From assembly GCA_036723735.1 (NCBI GenBank), contig DAIMGT010000045.1:1-32638 (forward strand): a DNA stretch of 32,638 nt. Direction: 5' to 3'. The notes beneath the pieces were generated by a model that worked only from the letters and a program-made list of their open reading frames with translations, ran no database searches and was not told where the DNA came from. The translations under genes and the position numbers were made by a program. Of this stretch, positions 16,928-25,115 are shown piece after piece. The stretch's first letter is position 1, and each line of letters opens with the position of its first letter. The DNA comes from UBA4656 sp002405525 (GTDB lineage: Bacteria > Pseudomonadota > Gammaproteobacteria > Xanthomonadales > Ahniellaceae).

Positions 16928-18526
16928 ATGGGCAGCAAGAATCCGCCGCAGGCCAAGTCGTTCGGCCTCGCCGCGCGGCCTCCACCGGCCGCGCCTGGCG
17001 CCGCGCCGCCCGCGGTGCTCGCCGCCCTCGCGCGCATGGCCTGCGAGGATCTCGACCTGCGCGCGATGCAGCAGCGCATCACCGACGCCCTGGCGCGCGA
17101 GTTCGACTGGGAGTTCGTGGCCCTGATCGCCGTAGACCGCGAACGCGACCGCTTCGTGGTGGAGGCGATGACCACTTCGTTGCCGACCTTGGCCTCCGTC
17201 GGCTACTCGCGCGCCCTCGGCAGCGGCGTGGTGGGGCAGGTCGCGGCCAGCGGTCGCACCCTGCTGGTGGCCGAGGCGGCCGAGTTCCCAGGGTTCGTGC
17301 AGACCCTGCCCGGCGCCCGCTCGGAACTGGCCGTCGCCATCCGCCACCATGGCGAGGTGATCGGCGTACTCAACGTCGAGAGCCTGCGGCCGAATGCCTT
17401 CGACGGTCAGCAGGCGCTGCTGGAGACCATCGCCACCCAGATCGCCGGCGCGATCCACGGCGCGCGGCGGCATTCTGAACTGCAGCGCCGCGCCGCGCTG
17501 CTGGAGCTGGTCGGCGACGTGGCGCGGTCGGCGCTCGACGATCTGACCCAGGAGGTACTGCTGCAGCGCGTACTCGCGCAGCTCGCGCGGCGCTACACCG
17601 CGATCGAGGCGTCGGTGCTTCTCGAGTCGGGCCTGAAGGGCCATCTCGAGGTCGCCGCGCGCATCGGCGGAGACAGCGCCGGCAGCGGCCCGCGCCTGTG
17701 GCCGGTGGCGAGCGGCGTGGTGGGCCGCTGCTTCCGCACCGGCGAACCACAGTTGATCGCCGACATAGCGCGCGACCCGGACTACTTGGCGGTGAACCCT
17801 GCCGTGCGCGCCGAACTCGCGGTGCCGATCCGCGGCCGTGAGCGCGTGTTCGGCGTGCTCAATCTCGAAGCCGAAAACCCGGCCGCGTTCGACGAACTCA
17901 ACCGCCTGCTGCTGCGCACCCTGGCCGACCAGATCGGGACCGCGATCGAACTGGCCCTGGTGCAGCGGCGTCTGGCGCACAGCGAGGCCATGCGCAACCG
18001 GCAGGAGGAGCGCCTGCGCGCGACCCAGGTCGGACTGCGACGCGTGTCCGCGCGCGCAGCCGCGCGACCCGGGCTCGATCCGGAAACCGGCCTTCTCACC
18101 GGCGACCTGCTGCTGGCGCGGATGCATGCGCGGCTGCGACGCGCACAGCGCGACCGCCAGGATGTGGTGCTGGCGGTGGCCGCCGGCGGCGACGGGCCGG
18201 TGGCGGACCTTCTGCAGCGGGTGCGCGCAATGCCCGAACTGCGCCGCGCACTGGCCGGTCGCGTTGCGGACCGGTGCATCGGCCTGCTGGTGGATGGCGC
18301 GGCCGCTGCGAGCCTGGTCGCCGCACCGTCGCGCATCGCGCAGCACGGGGGCCTGCGGATCGCGCTCGGCGTGATCACTGCAGACCGCGACATCACCCTG
18401 CCGGCGGCGATCGAGCGTCTCGCCACGGCGGTGCGCAGCACCGGACCGCAGACGCAGATCCTCGACCTTTTGCCGCTGACCCTGCCACGGCCGCGCCGCG
18501 GCCGGCCGGCCGGCCGGCGCGACTGA
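16928..18526 (+). CDS. tandem GAF protein with degenerate GGDEF-like C-terminus
   Basis: About 532 residues. GAF domain 1 spans about 40-180 (GSGVVGQVAASGRTLLVAEA, and VAIRHHGEVIGVLNVES). GAF domain 2 spans about 195-345 (ASGVVGRCFRTGEPQLIADI, VPIRGRERVFGVLNLEA). A coiled linker follows (350-375), then about 140 residues beginning DPETGLLTGDLLLARMHARL, which matches the opening DxLTGLxNRxxLxxxL of diguanylate cyclases. The catalytic GGDEF is gone: the equivalent place reads RVADRCIGLLVD. So it senses a small ligand or redox state but should not make cyclic-di-GMP. The start is uncertain: ATG at 16928 or 16907, neither with a clear ribosome binding site; the frame is open far upstream through sequence antisense to ggt. 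Confidence 0.82.
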   Translation: MGSKNPPQAKSFGLAARPPPAAPGAAPPAVLAALARMACEDLDLRAMQQRITDALAREFDWEFVALIAVDRERDRFVVEAMTTSLPTLASVGYSRALGSGVVGQVAASGRTLLVAEAAEFPGFVQTLPGARSELAVAIRHHGEVIGVLNVESLRPNAFDGQQALLETIATQIAGAIHGARRHSELQRRAALLELVGDVARSALDDLTQEVLLQRVLAQLARRYTAIEASVLLESGLKGHLEVAARIGGDSAGSGPRLWPVASGVVGRCFRTGEPQLIADIARDPDYLAVNPAVRAELAVPIRGRERVFGVLNLEAENPAAFDELNRLLLRTLADQIGTAIELALVQRRLAHSEAMRNRQEERLRATQVGLRRVSARAAARPGLDPETGLLTGDLLLARMHARLRRAQRDRQDVVLAVAAGGDGPVADLLQRVRAMPELRRALAGRVADRCIGLLVDGAAAASLVAAPSRIAQHGGLRIALGVITADRDITLPAAIERLATAVRSTGPQTQILDLLPLTLPRPRRGRPAGRRD

Positions 18527-18604
18527 GGGGCTGGACGCAGCCGCTCCCCATCCGGGCCCCGGCCGGACCGCGCGGATCGCACGGTGCCGCGCCTGCGCCG
18601 CCGT

Positions 18605-19513
18605 TCAGCGCAGCAGCCAGACCCAGGCCGGCAGCACGGCGATCGAGAGCACGATGCCGTAGCCGACCAGCGCCGCGCCCAGCGCCGGCGCCATCCGCGC
18701 CGCGGCGGCCAGCGCCATCGCGGTGATCATGGTCGGCATCGCCGACTGCAGCACCACCGCCTCGCGCGCGGCGCCCTCGAGGTCCAGCCACGATGCCAGC
18801 GCGAGAGCCAGCGCCGGCAGCAGCAGCAGTTTCGCCGCCAGCCCCGCGGCCAGTGGCACCACCTGCGCGCGCGGCAGGCGCAGGCGCACCTGGATGCCGA
18901 TCGCCAGCGTGACCAACGGCAGCAGGGCGTCCGCCAGGCGCCGCAGGACTGCCTCGACCGGCGCCGGCCAGGCGGCGGGGGCCACCGACAGCGCCAGCAG
19001 CAGGGCGATGAAGGGCGGAAAGCACAGCACGCGCAGCGCCATCTGCGCCGCGACCGGCCGCTCGCCGTTGCCGTAGCGCGCGACCACGGCCAGTCCCACC
19101 GTGGACAGCGCGAGGAAGGTGCCGAACTGATCGTAGACCACCGCCGGCGCCATCGCGGACTCGCCCAGCAGGGCGCCGACCAGCGGATAGCCGAGGAAGG
19201 CGGTGTTTCCCAGCGGCACCGCCAGCAGCAGCACGCCCGTGGTGCCGCGATCCCAGTGCAGCGCGCGCGAAAGGGCCAGCACCAGCGCGGCCGACAGCAG
19301 CAGCAGGATCCAGGGTACGGCGGCGATCCGGGCCAGGTCCCCGGAAGGGTCGAGTCGCGGCGCGTGCAGCAGCACGGACGCCGGCAGGCAGACGTTCAGA
19401 ACCACCGCGTTGAGCACGTCCGGCGCCGATTCCGGCAGGCGGCGCGTCGCGCCCAGCACACGGCCCAGCGCAAGCATGCCGATGACGAACGCGAAGGCGG
19501 TGACGGCATCCAC
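18605..19513 (-). CDS. AEC-family (auxin efflux carrier-like) permease
   Basis: 302 residues, about ten membrane helices. AEC proteins export or take up organic acids such as malate; some plant members carry auxin. Family marks are the N-terminal LPESAPDVLNAVVLNVCLPA block, the NTAFLGYPLVGALLG motif near 100-115 (the conserved Asn-x-x-Phe-x-Gly-x-Pro), and the C-terminal LQSAMPTMITAMALA block near 255. Stop at 18605 lies 78 bases from the end of the convergent GAF gene; its start at 19513 is 63 bases from the divergent oxygenase gene. The substrate cannot be told from sequence. Confidence 0.9.
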   Translation of the reverse strand: MDAVTAFAFVIGMLALGRVLGATRRLPESAPDVLNAVVLNVCLPASVLLHAPRLDPSGDLARIAAVPWILLLLSAALVLALSRALHWDRGTTGVLLLAVPLGNTAFLGYPLVGALLGESAMAPAVVYDQFGTFLALSTVGLAVVARYGNGERPVAAQMALRVLCFPPFIALLLALSVAPAAWPAPVEAVLRRLADALLPLVTLAIGIQVRLRLPRAQVVPLAAGLAAKLLLLPALALALASWLDLEGAAREAVVLQSAMPTMITAMALAAAARMAPALGAALVGYGIVLSIAVLPAWVWLLR

Positions 19514-19576
19514 CGATCGGATCCTACGCGAGCCGCGGCACGGCGCGCGCTATCATCCGCGCGGATCGGGGGTGCC

Positions 19577-20230
19577 ATGTTCCAGATCGTTCCCGCCTTC
19601 GCCTGCCCGTTCGTGGAGACCCAGCTGCCACGCTGCGAGCCGCTCAACGCCGAACTCAGGGCGCTGATCCTCGCGCGCGAAGGCGCAGGCGAGGCCTACC
19701 GCAACCCGGCCACCTCGATGCGGATCAACCCGGGCCTGTTCGAGAGCGAATTCACTTTCTTCGCCTCGCCGGAACCCTGCGTCCAGGCGCTGCGCGAGTT
19801 CTGCTGGAGCGCGCTGTCGCGCGCGATCGCGCAGCTGAACGGCTACGGCGCCGAGCAGATGGCACGGCTGGAGATCATGTCGCACACCTGGTTCCACGTG
19901 ACCCGCAAGGGCGGCTGGTTCGGTCTGCACAACCACCCGATGGCCTCGTGGTCCGGCGTGTACTGCGTCGATCCGGGCGACGGTGATGGCGGGCATCCCG
20001 ATTCCGGCGCGCTGCATTTCCTCAACCCGATGCAGCTGGCCAACATGTACGTGGATGCGGCCAACCACCACATCCGCCCGCCCTACGGCATGGGCGGCAA
20101 GACCTACCGCTTCCGCGCCGGGCAGCTGGTGCTGTTCCCATCCTGGGTCAACCACGAGGTGCTGCCCTTCCACGGCGAGGGCACGCGGATCACGGTGGCC
20201 TTCAACTGCTGGTTCAAGATGCGCGAGTAA
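19577..20230 (+). CDS. 2-oxoglutarate/Fe(II) oxygenase-like protein, 2OG-FeII_Oxy_5 type
   Basis: 217 residues resembling the putative 2OG-Fe(II) oxygenase family (TIGR02466, Pfam 2OG-FeII_Oxy_5). The core reads GWFGLHNHPMASWSGVYCV (113-131), with candidate metal ligands His118 and His120, then LVLFPSWVNHEVLP (184-197) with the distal His193, then Arg204 in GTRITVAFN, which would bind 2-oxoglutarate. Such enzymes hydroxylate a substrate using oxygen and 2-oxoglutarate; this branch has no proven substrate that I know of. GGGGGTG precedes the ATG at 19577 by a few bases, and TATCAT at 19551-19556 may be a -10 box. A second oxygenase of another subfamily follows after 63 bases. Confidence 0.87.
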   Translation: MFQIVPAFACPFVETQLPRCEPLNAELRALILAREGAGEAYRNPATSMRINPGLFESEFTFFASPEPCVQALREFCWSALSRAIAQLNGYGAEQMARLEIMSHTWFHVTRKGGWFGLHNHPMASWSGVYCVDPGDGDGGHPDSGALHFLNPMQLANMYVDAANHHIRPPYGMGGKTYRFRAGQLVLFPSWVNHEVLPFHGEGTRITVAFNCWFKMRE

Positions 20231-20293
20231 GGGCACCGCGCGACCGGCAGGACCGACGCCGGCGCTTCCGCAACCGATCCGGGCAACGACACC

Positions 20294-20884
20294 ATGGAAC
20301 CCACCGCAGCCGACCCCCGAGCCGCCATCGCGACGCCGACGCGCAGCGGCAGCGTCGGCGGCCGCCAGGTGGCGGTGTTCGACGGCCTGCTGGCGGCCGC
20401 CGACGTGGCGCGCTACGTCGAGCTGCTCAACCGCGCGCCGTTCACCCGCACCGAGGTCGCGCGCCCCGACACCGCGGGCCACAAGCACTGGGTCAGCGAG
20501 ATGGCGGTGGCGGGGTTCCTGAAACTGCCGCTGTGGACCGCCACCGAGCGCGCGGTGGGCGCGCTGCGGCCCGGCGAGCGCTACCGTCCCTACCGCGCCT
20601 ACACCAACCATGCCGCCTTCGGCGACATGCTGTTCACCCACACCGACTGCCTGCCCGACCAGCGCGAGCTGACCGCGCTGTGGTTCCTCTGCGAGCAGTG
20701 GGACACCGAGTGGGGCGGCGAGACGCTGTTCTTCAGCGACGACGGCGATGCCCAATTCGTCGCCTCCCCACGCCCGGGCCGGCTGGTGGTCTTCGACGGC
20801 GCGATCCGCCACGCGGGCCGGCCGCCCAACCGCGTCTGCTACCAGCCGCGCTACACCTTCGCCGCCAAACTCGAGCCAGCCTGA
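20294..20884 (+). CDS. 2OG-Fe(II) oxygenase, prolyl 4-hydroxylase-like
   Basis: 196 residues of the prolyl 4-hydroxylase-like 2OG-Fe(II) fold. The metal triad is His116-x-Asp118 in FTHTDCL and His173 in DGAIRHAGRPP; the 2-oxoglutarate-binding basic residue is Arg180 or Arg186 (NRVCYQPRYTF). WGGETLFFSDDG at 140-151 is the usual loop before the second strand. It differs from its upstream neighbour in both domain layout and active-site spacing, so this is not a recent duplication. The two genes run in the same direction 63 bases apart and probably share a transcript, possibly acting on the same molecule. Substrate unknown. Confidence 0.87.
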   Translation: MEPTAADPRAAIATPTRSGSVGGRQVAVFDGLLAAADVARYVELLNRAPFTRTEVARPDTAGHKHWVSEMAVAGFLKLPLWTATERAVGALRPGERYRPYRAYTNHAAFGDMLFTHTDCLPDQRELTALWFLCEQWDTEWGGETLFFSDDGDAQFVASPRPGRLVVFDGAIRHAGRPPNRVCYQPRYTFAAKLEPA

Positions 20885-21027
20885 GCGTCCCTCGGCGCCG
20901 ACACGTCACAGTTCCTGCACGCCGCCTTCGCGTGGCTGACGTGGATCGGTCACGAATCCGGAACCGGCGCTCCATCTTCGCCGCCTACCTTGGGGGTCCC
21001 ATCAGCCCATGCAAGGAGACGGGTCCC

Positions 21028-23052
21028 ATGACCGAGCCGCAGAATACGCCTGTGCCCTACGGCGCCGAGGGCGACTTCGAGACCGAAATCAGCAACACCA
21101 CCCACAACCCGCATTTCGCGGACGTGCTGCAGACCTACATGGAGCGGCGCGGCTTCCTCAAGGGCGCACTCGGCGCAGCCGTCGGCGTGGCGCTGGCCGG
21201 CAACGCCGGCGAGCTGCTGGCGAAGGAGACGCCAGTCGAGGAACTCGAGAAGGCCTTCCTCGACAACGCGTCGAAGAACATCGGCCTGCCACTGCCGACC
21301 CGCCCGACCTTCCAGCCCGTCTCGACCGCGCGCACGCCGGGCGTGACGGTGCCGGCCGGCTACACCTCGCGCGTCGCCCTCAAGGCCGGCGAGCCGATCA
21401 CCGGCTCTTACCCGGCCTACAAGCCGGACGGCAGCAACACCGGCGCCGAGCAGGAGCAACAGATCGGCCAGCATCACGACGGCATGCACTACTTCGCGCT
21501 GCCGGGCTTCGACCCGAACCGCCGCGGCATCATGGCGATCAACCACGAATACATCGAGCAGCGCTACCTGTTCCCTGCCGGCACCACCTTCACCAACCCG
21601 CGTCCGGCCGATGCCGTGCGCAAGGAAGTCGCCGCCCACGGCGTGTCGATCGTCGAAATCGAAAAGCAGGCCAACGGCGACTGGTCGATCGTGCGCGGCC
21701 CCTACAACCGCCGCATCACCGGCGGCACCGAGATGGAGATCACCGGTCCGGCGCGCGGCCATCCGAAGATGGTCACGGCCTACAGCCCCAGCGGCACCAT
21801 GACCCGCGGCACGCTCAACAACTGCGGCAACGGCTACACGCCGTGGGGTACCTACCTGACCTGCGAGGAGAACTGGGCCGGCTACTTCGTCAACCGCGAC
21901 ACCAGCCGCCCGCGCGAGCACACCCGCTTCGGCGTGCCGAGCACCAACAGCCGCTACGGCTGGGAAACGGCGCAGGAGCGCTTCGACTGTTCGACCAAGG
22001 CCGCGTCGGCCAGCGGCGACTTCCGCAACGAGGTCAACAACCAGGGCTGGATCGTCGAGATCGACCCCTATGATCCGACCTCGGTGCCGAAGAAGCGCAC
22101 CGGCATGGGCCGCTTCGCGCACGAAGGTGCGATCTTCGCCCCGCCGCGCACCGGTCGCCCGTACGTGTTCTATTCGGGCGACGATTCGCAGAACGAGTAC
22201 ATCTACAAGTTCGTGACCCGCTGGGTCCACGTGCCGGGTTACTTCAACAGCGAAGCGCTGGCCGAAGGCACGCTGTACGTCGCCAAGTTCAACAACGACG
22301 GCACCGGCCAGTGGATCGCGCTGGACATCAACAGCCCGGCGTTCCGCGCCGCCGCGCAGGCGGCCGGCGTGGCCTTCGCCGACCAGGGCGACGTGGTGAT
22401 CAACACGCGGCTGGCCGCCGACGTGGTGGGTGCGACCCGCATGGACCGCCCGGAGTGGGGCACGGTGGACCCGCGCGACGGCCGGGTCTACTTCACCCTG
22501 ACCAACAACAGCGCGCGCACCGCGGCACAGGTCGACGCCATGAACCCGCGCGGCCCGAACCCCTTCGGCCACATCATCCGCTGGCGCGAGGACGGCGACG
22601 TGCAGGAAGCGCTCACCTTCCGCTGGGAGATCCTGCTGCTCTCGGGCACCGAGACTGACAGCCTCAACCCGCTCAAGGGCGCGGGCGCGCGGCTTGATGC
22701 CAACAGCATCCACGCCAGCCCCGACGGCCTGTGGATCGACTACGCCGGCACCTTGTGGATCCAGACCGACATGAGCGGCAGCCAGCAGTCGTCGGGCCCG
22801 TTCGGCGAGAACTCGATGCTGGCGATGGACACCCGCACCGGCGAGATCCGTCGCTTCATGTCCGGCCCGCCGGGGCAGGAAGTCACCGGCGTGATCACCA
22901 CCCCGGACCTGCGCACCATGTTCGTCAACATGCAGCACCCGAACGAGGGTGGCGCCGGCGTGGCGAACGCGTGGCCGGACGGCCCGGGCACCTTGGCCCG
23001 ATCGGCCACGGTGATCATCAGCAAGAACGACGGTGGCATCATCGGCACCTGA
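21028..23052 (+). CDS. PhoX-family (DUF839) phosphatase, Tat-exported
   Basis: 674 residues of the PhoX/DUF839 family, Ca/Fe-dependent periplasmic alkaline phosphatases. The twin-arginine signal is MERRGFLKGALGAAVG at 38-53, unusually far in, after a charged leader that is itself common in this family. Conserved blocks are INHEYIEQRYLF, TPWGTYLTCEENWAGYF with the Cys/Glu pair, GRFAHEGAIF, YSGDDSQNEYIYKFV and DGLWIDYAGTLWIQTD. AAGGAGA stands 9 bases ahead of the ATG at 21028. It is a single gene with its own terminator. I saw no convincing Pho box upstream, so phosphate control is not shown by the sequence. Confident for family. Confidence 0.93.
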   Translation: MTEPQNTPVPYGAEGDFETEISNTTHNPHFADVLQTYMERRGFLKGALGAAVGVALAGNAGELLAKETPVEELEKAFLDNASKNIGLPLPTRPTFQPVSTARTPGVTVPAGYTSRVALKAGEPITGSYPAYKPDGSNTGAEQEQQIGQHHDGMHYFALPGFDPNRRGIMAINHEYIEQRYLFPAGTTFTNPRPADAVRKEVAAHGVSIVEIEKQANGDWSIVRGPYNRRITGGTEMEITGPARGHPKMVTAYSPSGTMTRGTLNNCGNGYTPWGTYLTCEENWAGYFVNRDTSRPREHTRFGVPSTNSRYGWETAQERFDCSTKAASASGDFRNEVNNQGWIVEIDPYDPTSVPKKRTGMGRFAHEGAIFAPPRTGRPYVFYSGDDSQNEYIYKFVTRWVHVPGYFNSEALAEGTLYVAKFNNDGTGQWIALDINSPAFRAAAQAAGVAFADQGDVVINTRLAADVVGATRMDRPEWGTVDPRDGRVYFTLTNNSARTAAQVDAMNPRGPNPFGHIIRWREDGDVQEALTFRWEILLLSGTETDSLNPLKGAGARLDANSIHASPDGLWIDYAGTLWIQTDMSGSQQSSGPFGENSMLAMDTRTGEIRRFMSGPPGQEVTGVITTPDLRTMFVNMQHPNEGGAGVANAWPDGPGTLARSATVIISKNDGGIIGT

Positions 23053-23076
23053 TCCGCCCGCTCCGCCCGCAGCAAC

Positions 23077-23109
23077 CCGAGGCCCGCCCCGCGCGGGCCT
23101 CGGCGTTTC
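23077..23109 (+). terminator. hairpin terminator after the PhoX-type gene
   Basis: CCGAGGCCCG (23077-23086) pairs perfectly with CGGGCCTCGG (23094-23103) around a 7-base loop, followed by CGTTTCC. The stem is GC-rich and begins 24 bases after the stop codon. The T-run is short. Confidence 0.7.
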
Positions 23110-23171
23110 CGGGGCGCCGCAGAGGACCTTCTGCGTGGCGGCCGATGGCCCCGCCCCGGCACAATGACCGC

Positions 23172-24197
23172 ATGGACCCGAAGCAGCCCAAATCCCCGCG
23201 GCGTCCGGCACGCCGGGCACGCCCCCAGGCGGCGCCTGACGCCGCACCGCCCCGACCGGCCGCGGGTGCCGCCACACGATCCGGGGCCGCGGTCCTGCCT
23301 GCACCACCGCGCGCGCTCGGTTTCCTGTCGCCGCGCGCCTGGGACCGCCTGCGGCAGTACGCCCTGCTCACCCGCCAGGACCGACCGGTCGGCTGGCTGT
23401 TGCTGCTGTGGCCGACCTGGTGGGGCCTGTGGCTGGCGGCGGAGGGCTTTCCGCCGTGGGGCACGCTGGTGATCTTCACCCTCGGCGTGATCGTGATGCG
23501 GTCCGCGGGCTGTGCGATCAACGATTGGGCCGACCGCTGGCTCGACCCGCAGGTGCAGCGCACGCGCCTGCGCCCGGTGGCCGCGGGTCGCGTGACGCCC
23601 AACGAGGCGCTGGCGGTGTTCGCGGCCCTGATCGCCGTCGCACTGGGCCTGGTGCTGCTGACCAATCCGAAAACCATCGCGCTGGCCGGCGTGGCGGCAA
23701 CCCTGGCCGTGGTCTACCCGTTCCTCAAGCGCCACACCTACGTACCCCAGGTGTGGCTGGGCGCGGCGTTCGGCATGTCGATCCCGATGGCCTTCTCGGC
23801 GGTGACCGGCGACTGGCCGCCGCCACTGGCCTGGCTGGTCTTCAGCGCCAACATCCTCTGGGCCACGGCCTACGACACCTTCTACGCGATGGTCGACCGC
23901 GAGGACGACCTGCGGGCCGGCGCAAAGTCGACCGCGATCCTGTTCGGCGACCTCGACCTGGCGGCGATCGGCATCGTGCAGGGCTGCTTCCTGCTGGCCA
24001 TGGCCCTGCTCGGCGCACGCGCGGGGCTGGGCGAGTGGTACCACGCAGGGCTGGCGGCAGCGGGCCTGGTGTCGGCCTGGCAACTGTGGCGCGCGCGGCG
24101 CCGCGACCGGGACGGCTGTTTCGCCGCCTTCCATGCCAGCCACTACGCCGGGATGGCGCTGTTCGCCGGCATCGCCATGCACTACGGTCTGGGCTGA
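23172..24197 (+). CDS. ubiA: 4-hydroxybenzoate polyprenyltransferase
   Basis: 341 residues, UbiA, which attaches the polyprenyl chain to 4-hydroxybenzoate in ubiquinone synthesis, in the inner membrane. Both Asp-rich magnesium/diphosphate motifs are present: AINDWADRWLDPQVQRT (115-131) and AYDTFYAMVDREDDL (233-247), followed by KSTAI. About eight membrane helices. The first 50 residues are a Pro/Arg/Ala-rich tail not found in the 290-residue E. coli enzyme; a later start inside it is possible, yet no better ribosome site is visible. The 3' end overlaps the formal end of the convergent comF reading frame by 356 bases. Confidence 0.94.
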   Translation: MDPKQPKSPRRPARRARPQAAPDAAPPRPAAGAATRSGAAVLPAPPRALGFLSPRAWDRLRQYALLTRQDRPVGWLLLLWPTWWGLWLAAEGFPPWGTLVIFTLGVIVMRSAGCAINDWADRWLDPQVQRTRLRPVAAGRVTPNEALAVFAALIAVALGLVLLTNPKTIALAGVAATLAVVYPFLKRHTYVPQVWLGAAFGMSIPMAFSAVTGDWPPPLAWLVFSANILWATAYDTFYAMVDREDDLRAGAKSTAILFGDLDLAAIGIVQGCFLLAMALLGARAGLGEWYHAGLAAAGLVSAWQLWRARRRDRDGCFAAFHASHYAGMALFAGIAMHYGLG

Positions 24198-24993
24198 GCA
24201 AGGCCCGCGTCCGCGGGACGCCGCGAACGCGGCGGGATCGCGGCGGGCTGGTCGCGCGGCCGCGCCGCGCGGCCGCCGCCCGGCGGCCTCCGCGCGGCGC
24301 GCGCGCCCCCACCCAGACCTCCCCCCGGGTCGCCCCCGCGCGGCGCAGCGCACGCACCGCCGCCTCGACGGTGGCGCCGGTGGTCATCACGTCGTCCACC
24401 AGCGCCACGCGCCGGCCAGCCACATCACCCGCGATCGCGAAGGCCTGGCGCAGGTTGCGGCGTCGCGCGACGGCGTCGAGACCGGTCTGTGCCAGCGTGG
24501 CGCGAACCCGGCGCAGGGCATCGGGGCGGGCCGGCAGGTCGAGCCGGCCCGCGACGGCGCGCGCCAGTTCCCACGCCTGGTCGAATCCGCGTTGCCGCAG
24601 GCGCGCGGCGTGCAGGGGTACGGGCGCGACCAGCTCGGGCCGTGGTGCATCGGCGGCGACCGCCAGCAGCAGGTCGGCGAGCACGCGCCCGATGGCGAGG
24701 TCGGCGCCGAACTTGTAGCGCGGCAGCAGGTGGCGCGCCGCACCCTCATAGCGCAGGGCGGCGAGGGTTGCGGCTTGCGGCGGGGGCCGCCGCAGGCAGT
24801 GCGCGCAGGCCGGCGCCGGCGCGGCCAGCGGCAGGGCGCAGCGCGGGCAGGCGATCGAGTTGTGCGGCAGGTCGGACGCGCAGCCGGCGCACAGGTCGCC
24901 GCCGTCGGCCCCGCGCGCGCCGCACAGCACGCAGGTCGGCGCCAGCAGCAGGCGCGACAGCGGACCCCAGCCGTCAACCAGCAGTCGGCGCAT
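23842..24993 (-). CDS. comF: ComF-family amidophosphoribosyltransferase, stop lost and extended
   Basis: ComF, a competence-associated protein with a zinc-ribbon start and a phosphoribosyltransferase domain. Cysteines pair as CxxC at 21/24, 35/38, 49/52 and 63/66. The PRPP-binding loop is RVALVDDVMTTGAT (195-208). Conserved sequence ends near residue 233 (about 24295), where ComF proteins usually stop. Here the frame stays open for about 150 more Arg-rich residues and ends only at 23842, antisense to the last 356 bases of ubiA. The stretch 24240-24310 is almost pure G/C and prone to sequencing error, so a missed frameshift near there is likely. ATG at 24993; the frame upstream of it is unlike ComF. 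Divergent from bioB. Confidence 0.88.
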   Translation of the reverse strand: MRRLLVDGWGPLSRLLLAPTCVLCGARGADGGDLCAGCASDLPHNSIACPRCALPLAAPAPACAHCLRRPPPQAATLAALRYEGAARHLLPRYKFGADLAIGRVLADLLLAVAADAPRPELVAPVPLHAARLRQRGFDQAWELARAVAGRLDLPARPDALRRVRATLAQTGLDAVARRRNLRQAFAIAGDVAGRRVALVDDVMTTGATVEAAVRALRRAGATRGEVWVGARAPRGGRRAAAARRGRATSPPRSRRVRGVPRTRALLSPDRSAWRCRRTAPSRRSGWHGRRRNSRPGRGAARATVARPTPGPLPPALRGTTRPAPRVRRAGPWPAGSSPARCRSPPGRGRRTGSRSTLRRPAGRPRGRPSRRRCRRPWPRGCWR

Positions 24994-24997
24994 CGAG

Positions 24998-25026
24998 TTG
25001 ACAGCCTCCGGGGGCGGCGGAACACT
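24998..25026 (+). promoter_or_regulatory. possible bio operon promoter
   Basis: A perfect TTGACA (24998-25003) is followed after 17 bases by AACACT (25021-25026), which matches only three of six -10 positions. It points towards bioB, 90 bases on. No BirA-type palindrome (TTGTAAAC-like) is seen. Pattern match only. Confidence 0.3.
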
Positions 25027-25078
25027 CGCTGATCCTGGCCTGGCCGCGCGCCATGCGCCGCCAGCGAAACCCGCAGCC

Positions 25079-25102
25079 GCGCGTGCGATGTTTCGCACGC
25101 GC
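25079..25102. promoter_or_regulatory. 9-bp inverted repeat just ahead of bioB
   Basis: GCGCGTGCG (25079-25087) and CGCACGCGC (25094-25102) pair perfectly around ATGTTT. The right arm ends two bases before the bioB ribosome site GGAG (25105-25108). It could be an operator for a dimeric regulator or an RNA hairpin that limits ribosome access. No known regulator site was matched. Confidence 0.45.
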
Positions 25103-25115
25103 CCGGAGCGCCCCG

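Noticed and set aside
18235..18260. Possible active GGDEF signature, because GGDG occurs in the GAF protein (residues 420-423)
   Set aside because: The GGDG lies about 35 residues after the DPETGLL opening, far too early for the catalytic loop; the true position reads RVADRCIGLLVD.
14972..18526. 1184-codon reading of the GAF gene starting inside ggt
   Set aside because: The first 650 codons are antisense to ggt and show no domain. GAF sequence begins only near 17040, so a start at 16907 or 16928 is kept.
20900..20965. Pho box ahead of the PhoX-type gene
   Set aside because: Two GTCAC-like pieces occur (CGTCACAG and GGTCAC), but not as 11-base direct repeats of the CTGTCAT type.
20950..23307. 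785-codon minus-strand frame across the PhoX-type gene
   Set aside because: Its composition (Arg, His, Val, Ala repeats) fits antisense translation; the plus-strand frame has the Tat signal and conserved PhoX blocks.
24994..25115. BirA operator in the comF-bioB gap
   Set aside because: No TTGTAAAC/GTTTACAA-type palindrome; the only inverted repeat is GC-rich and unlike it.
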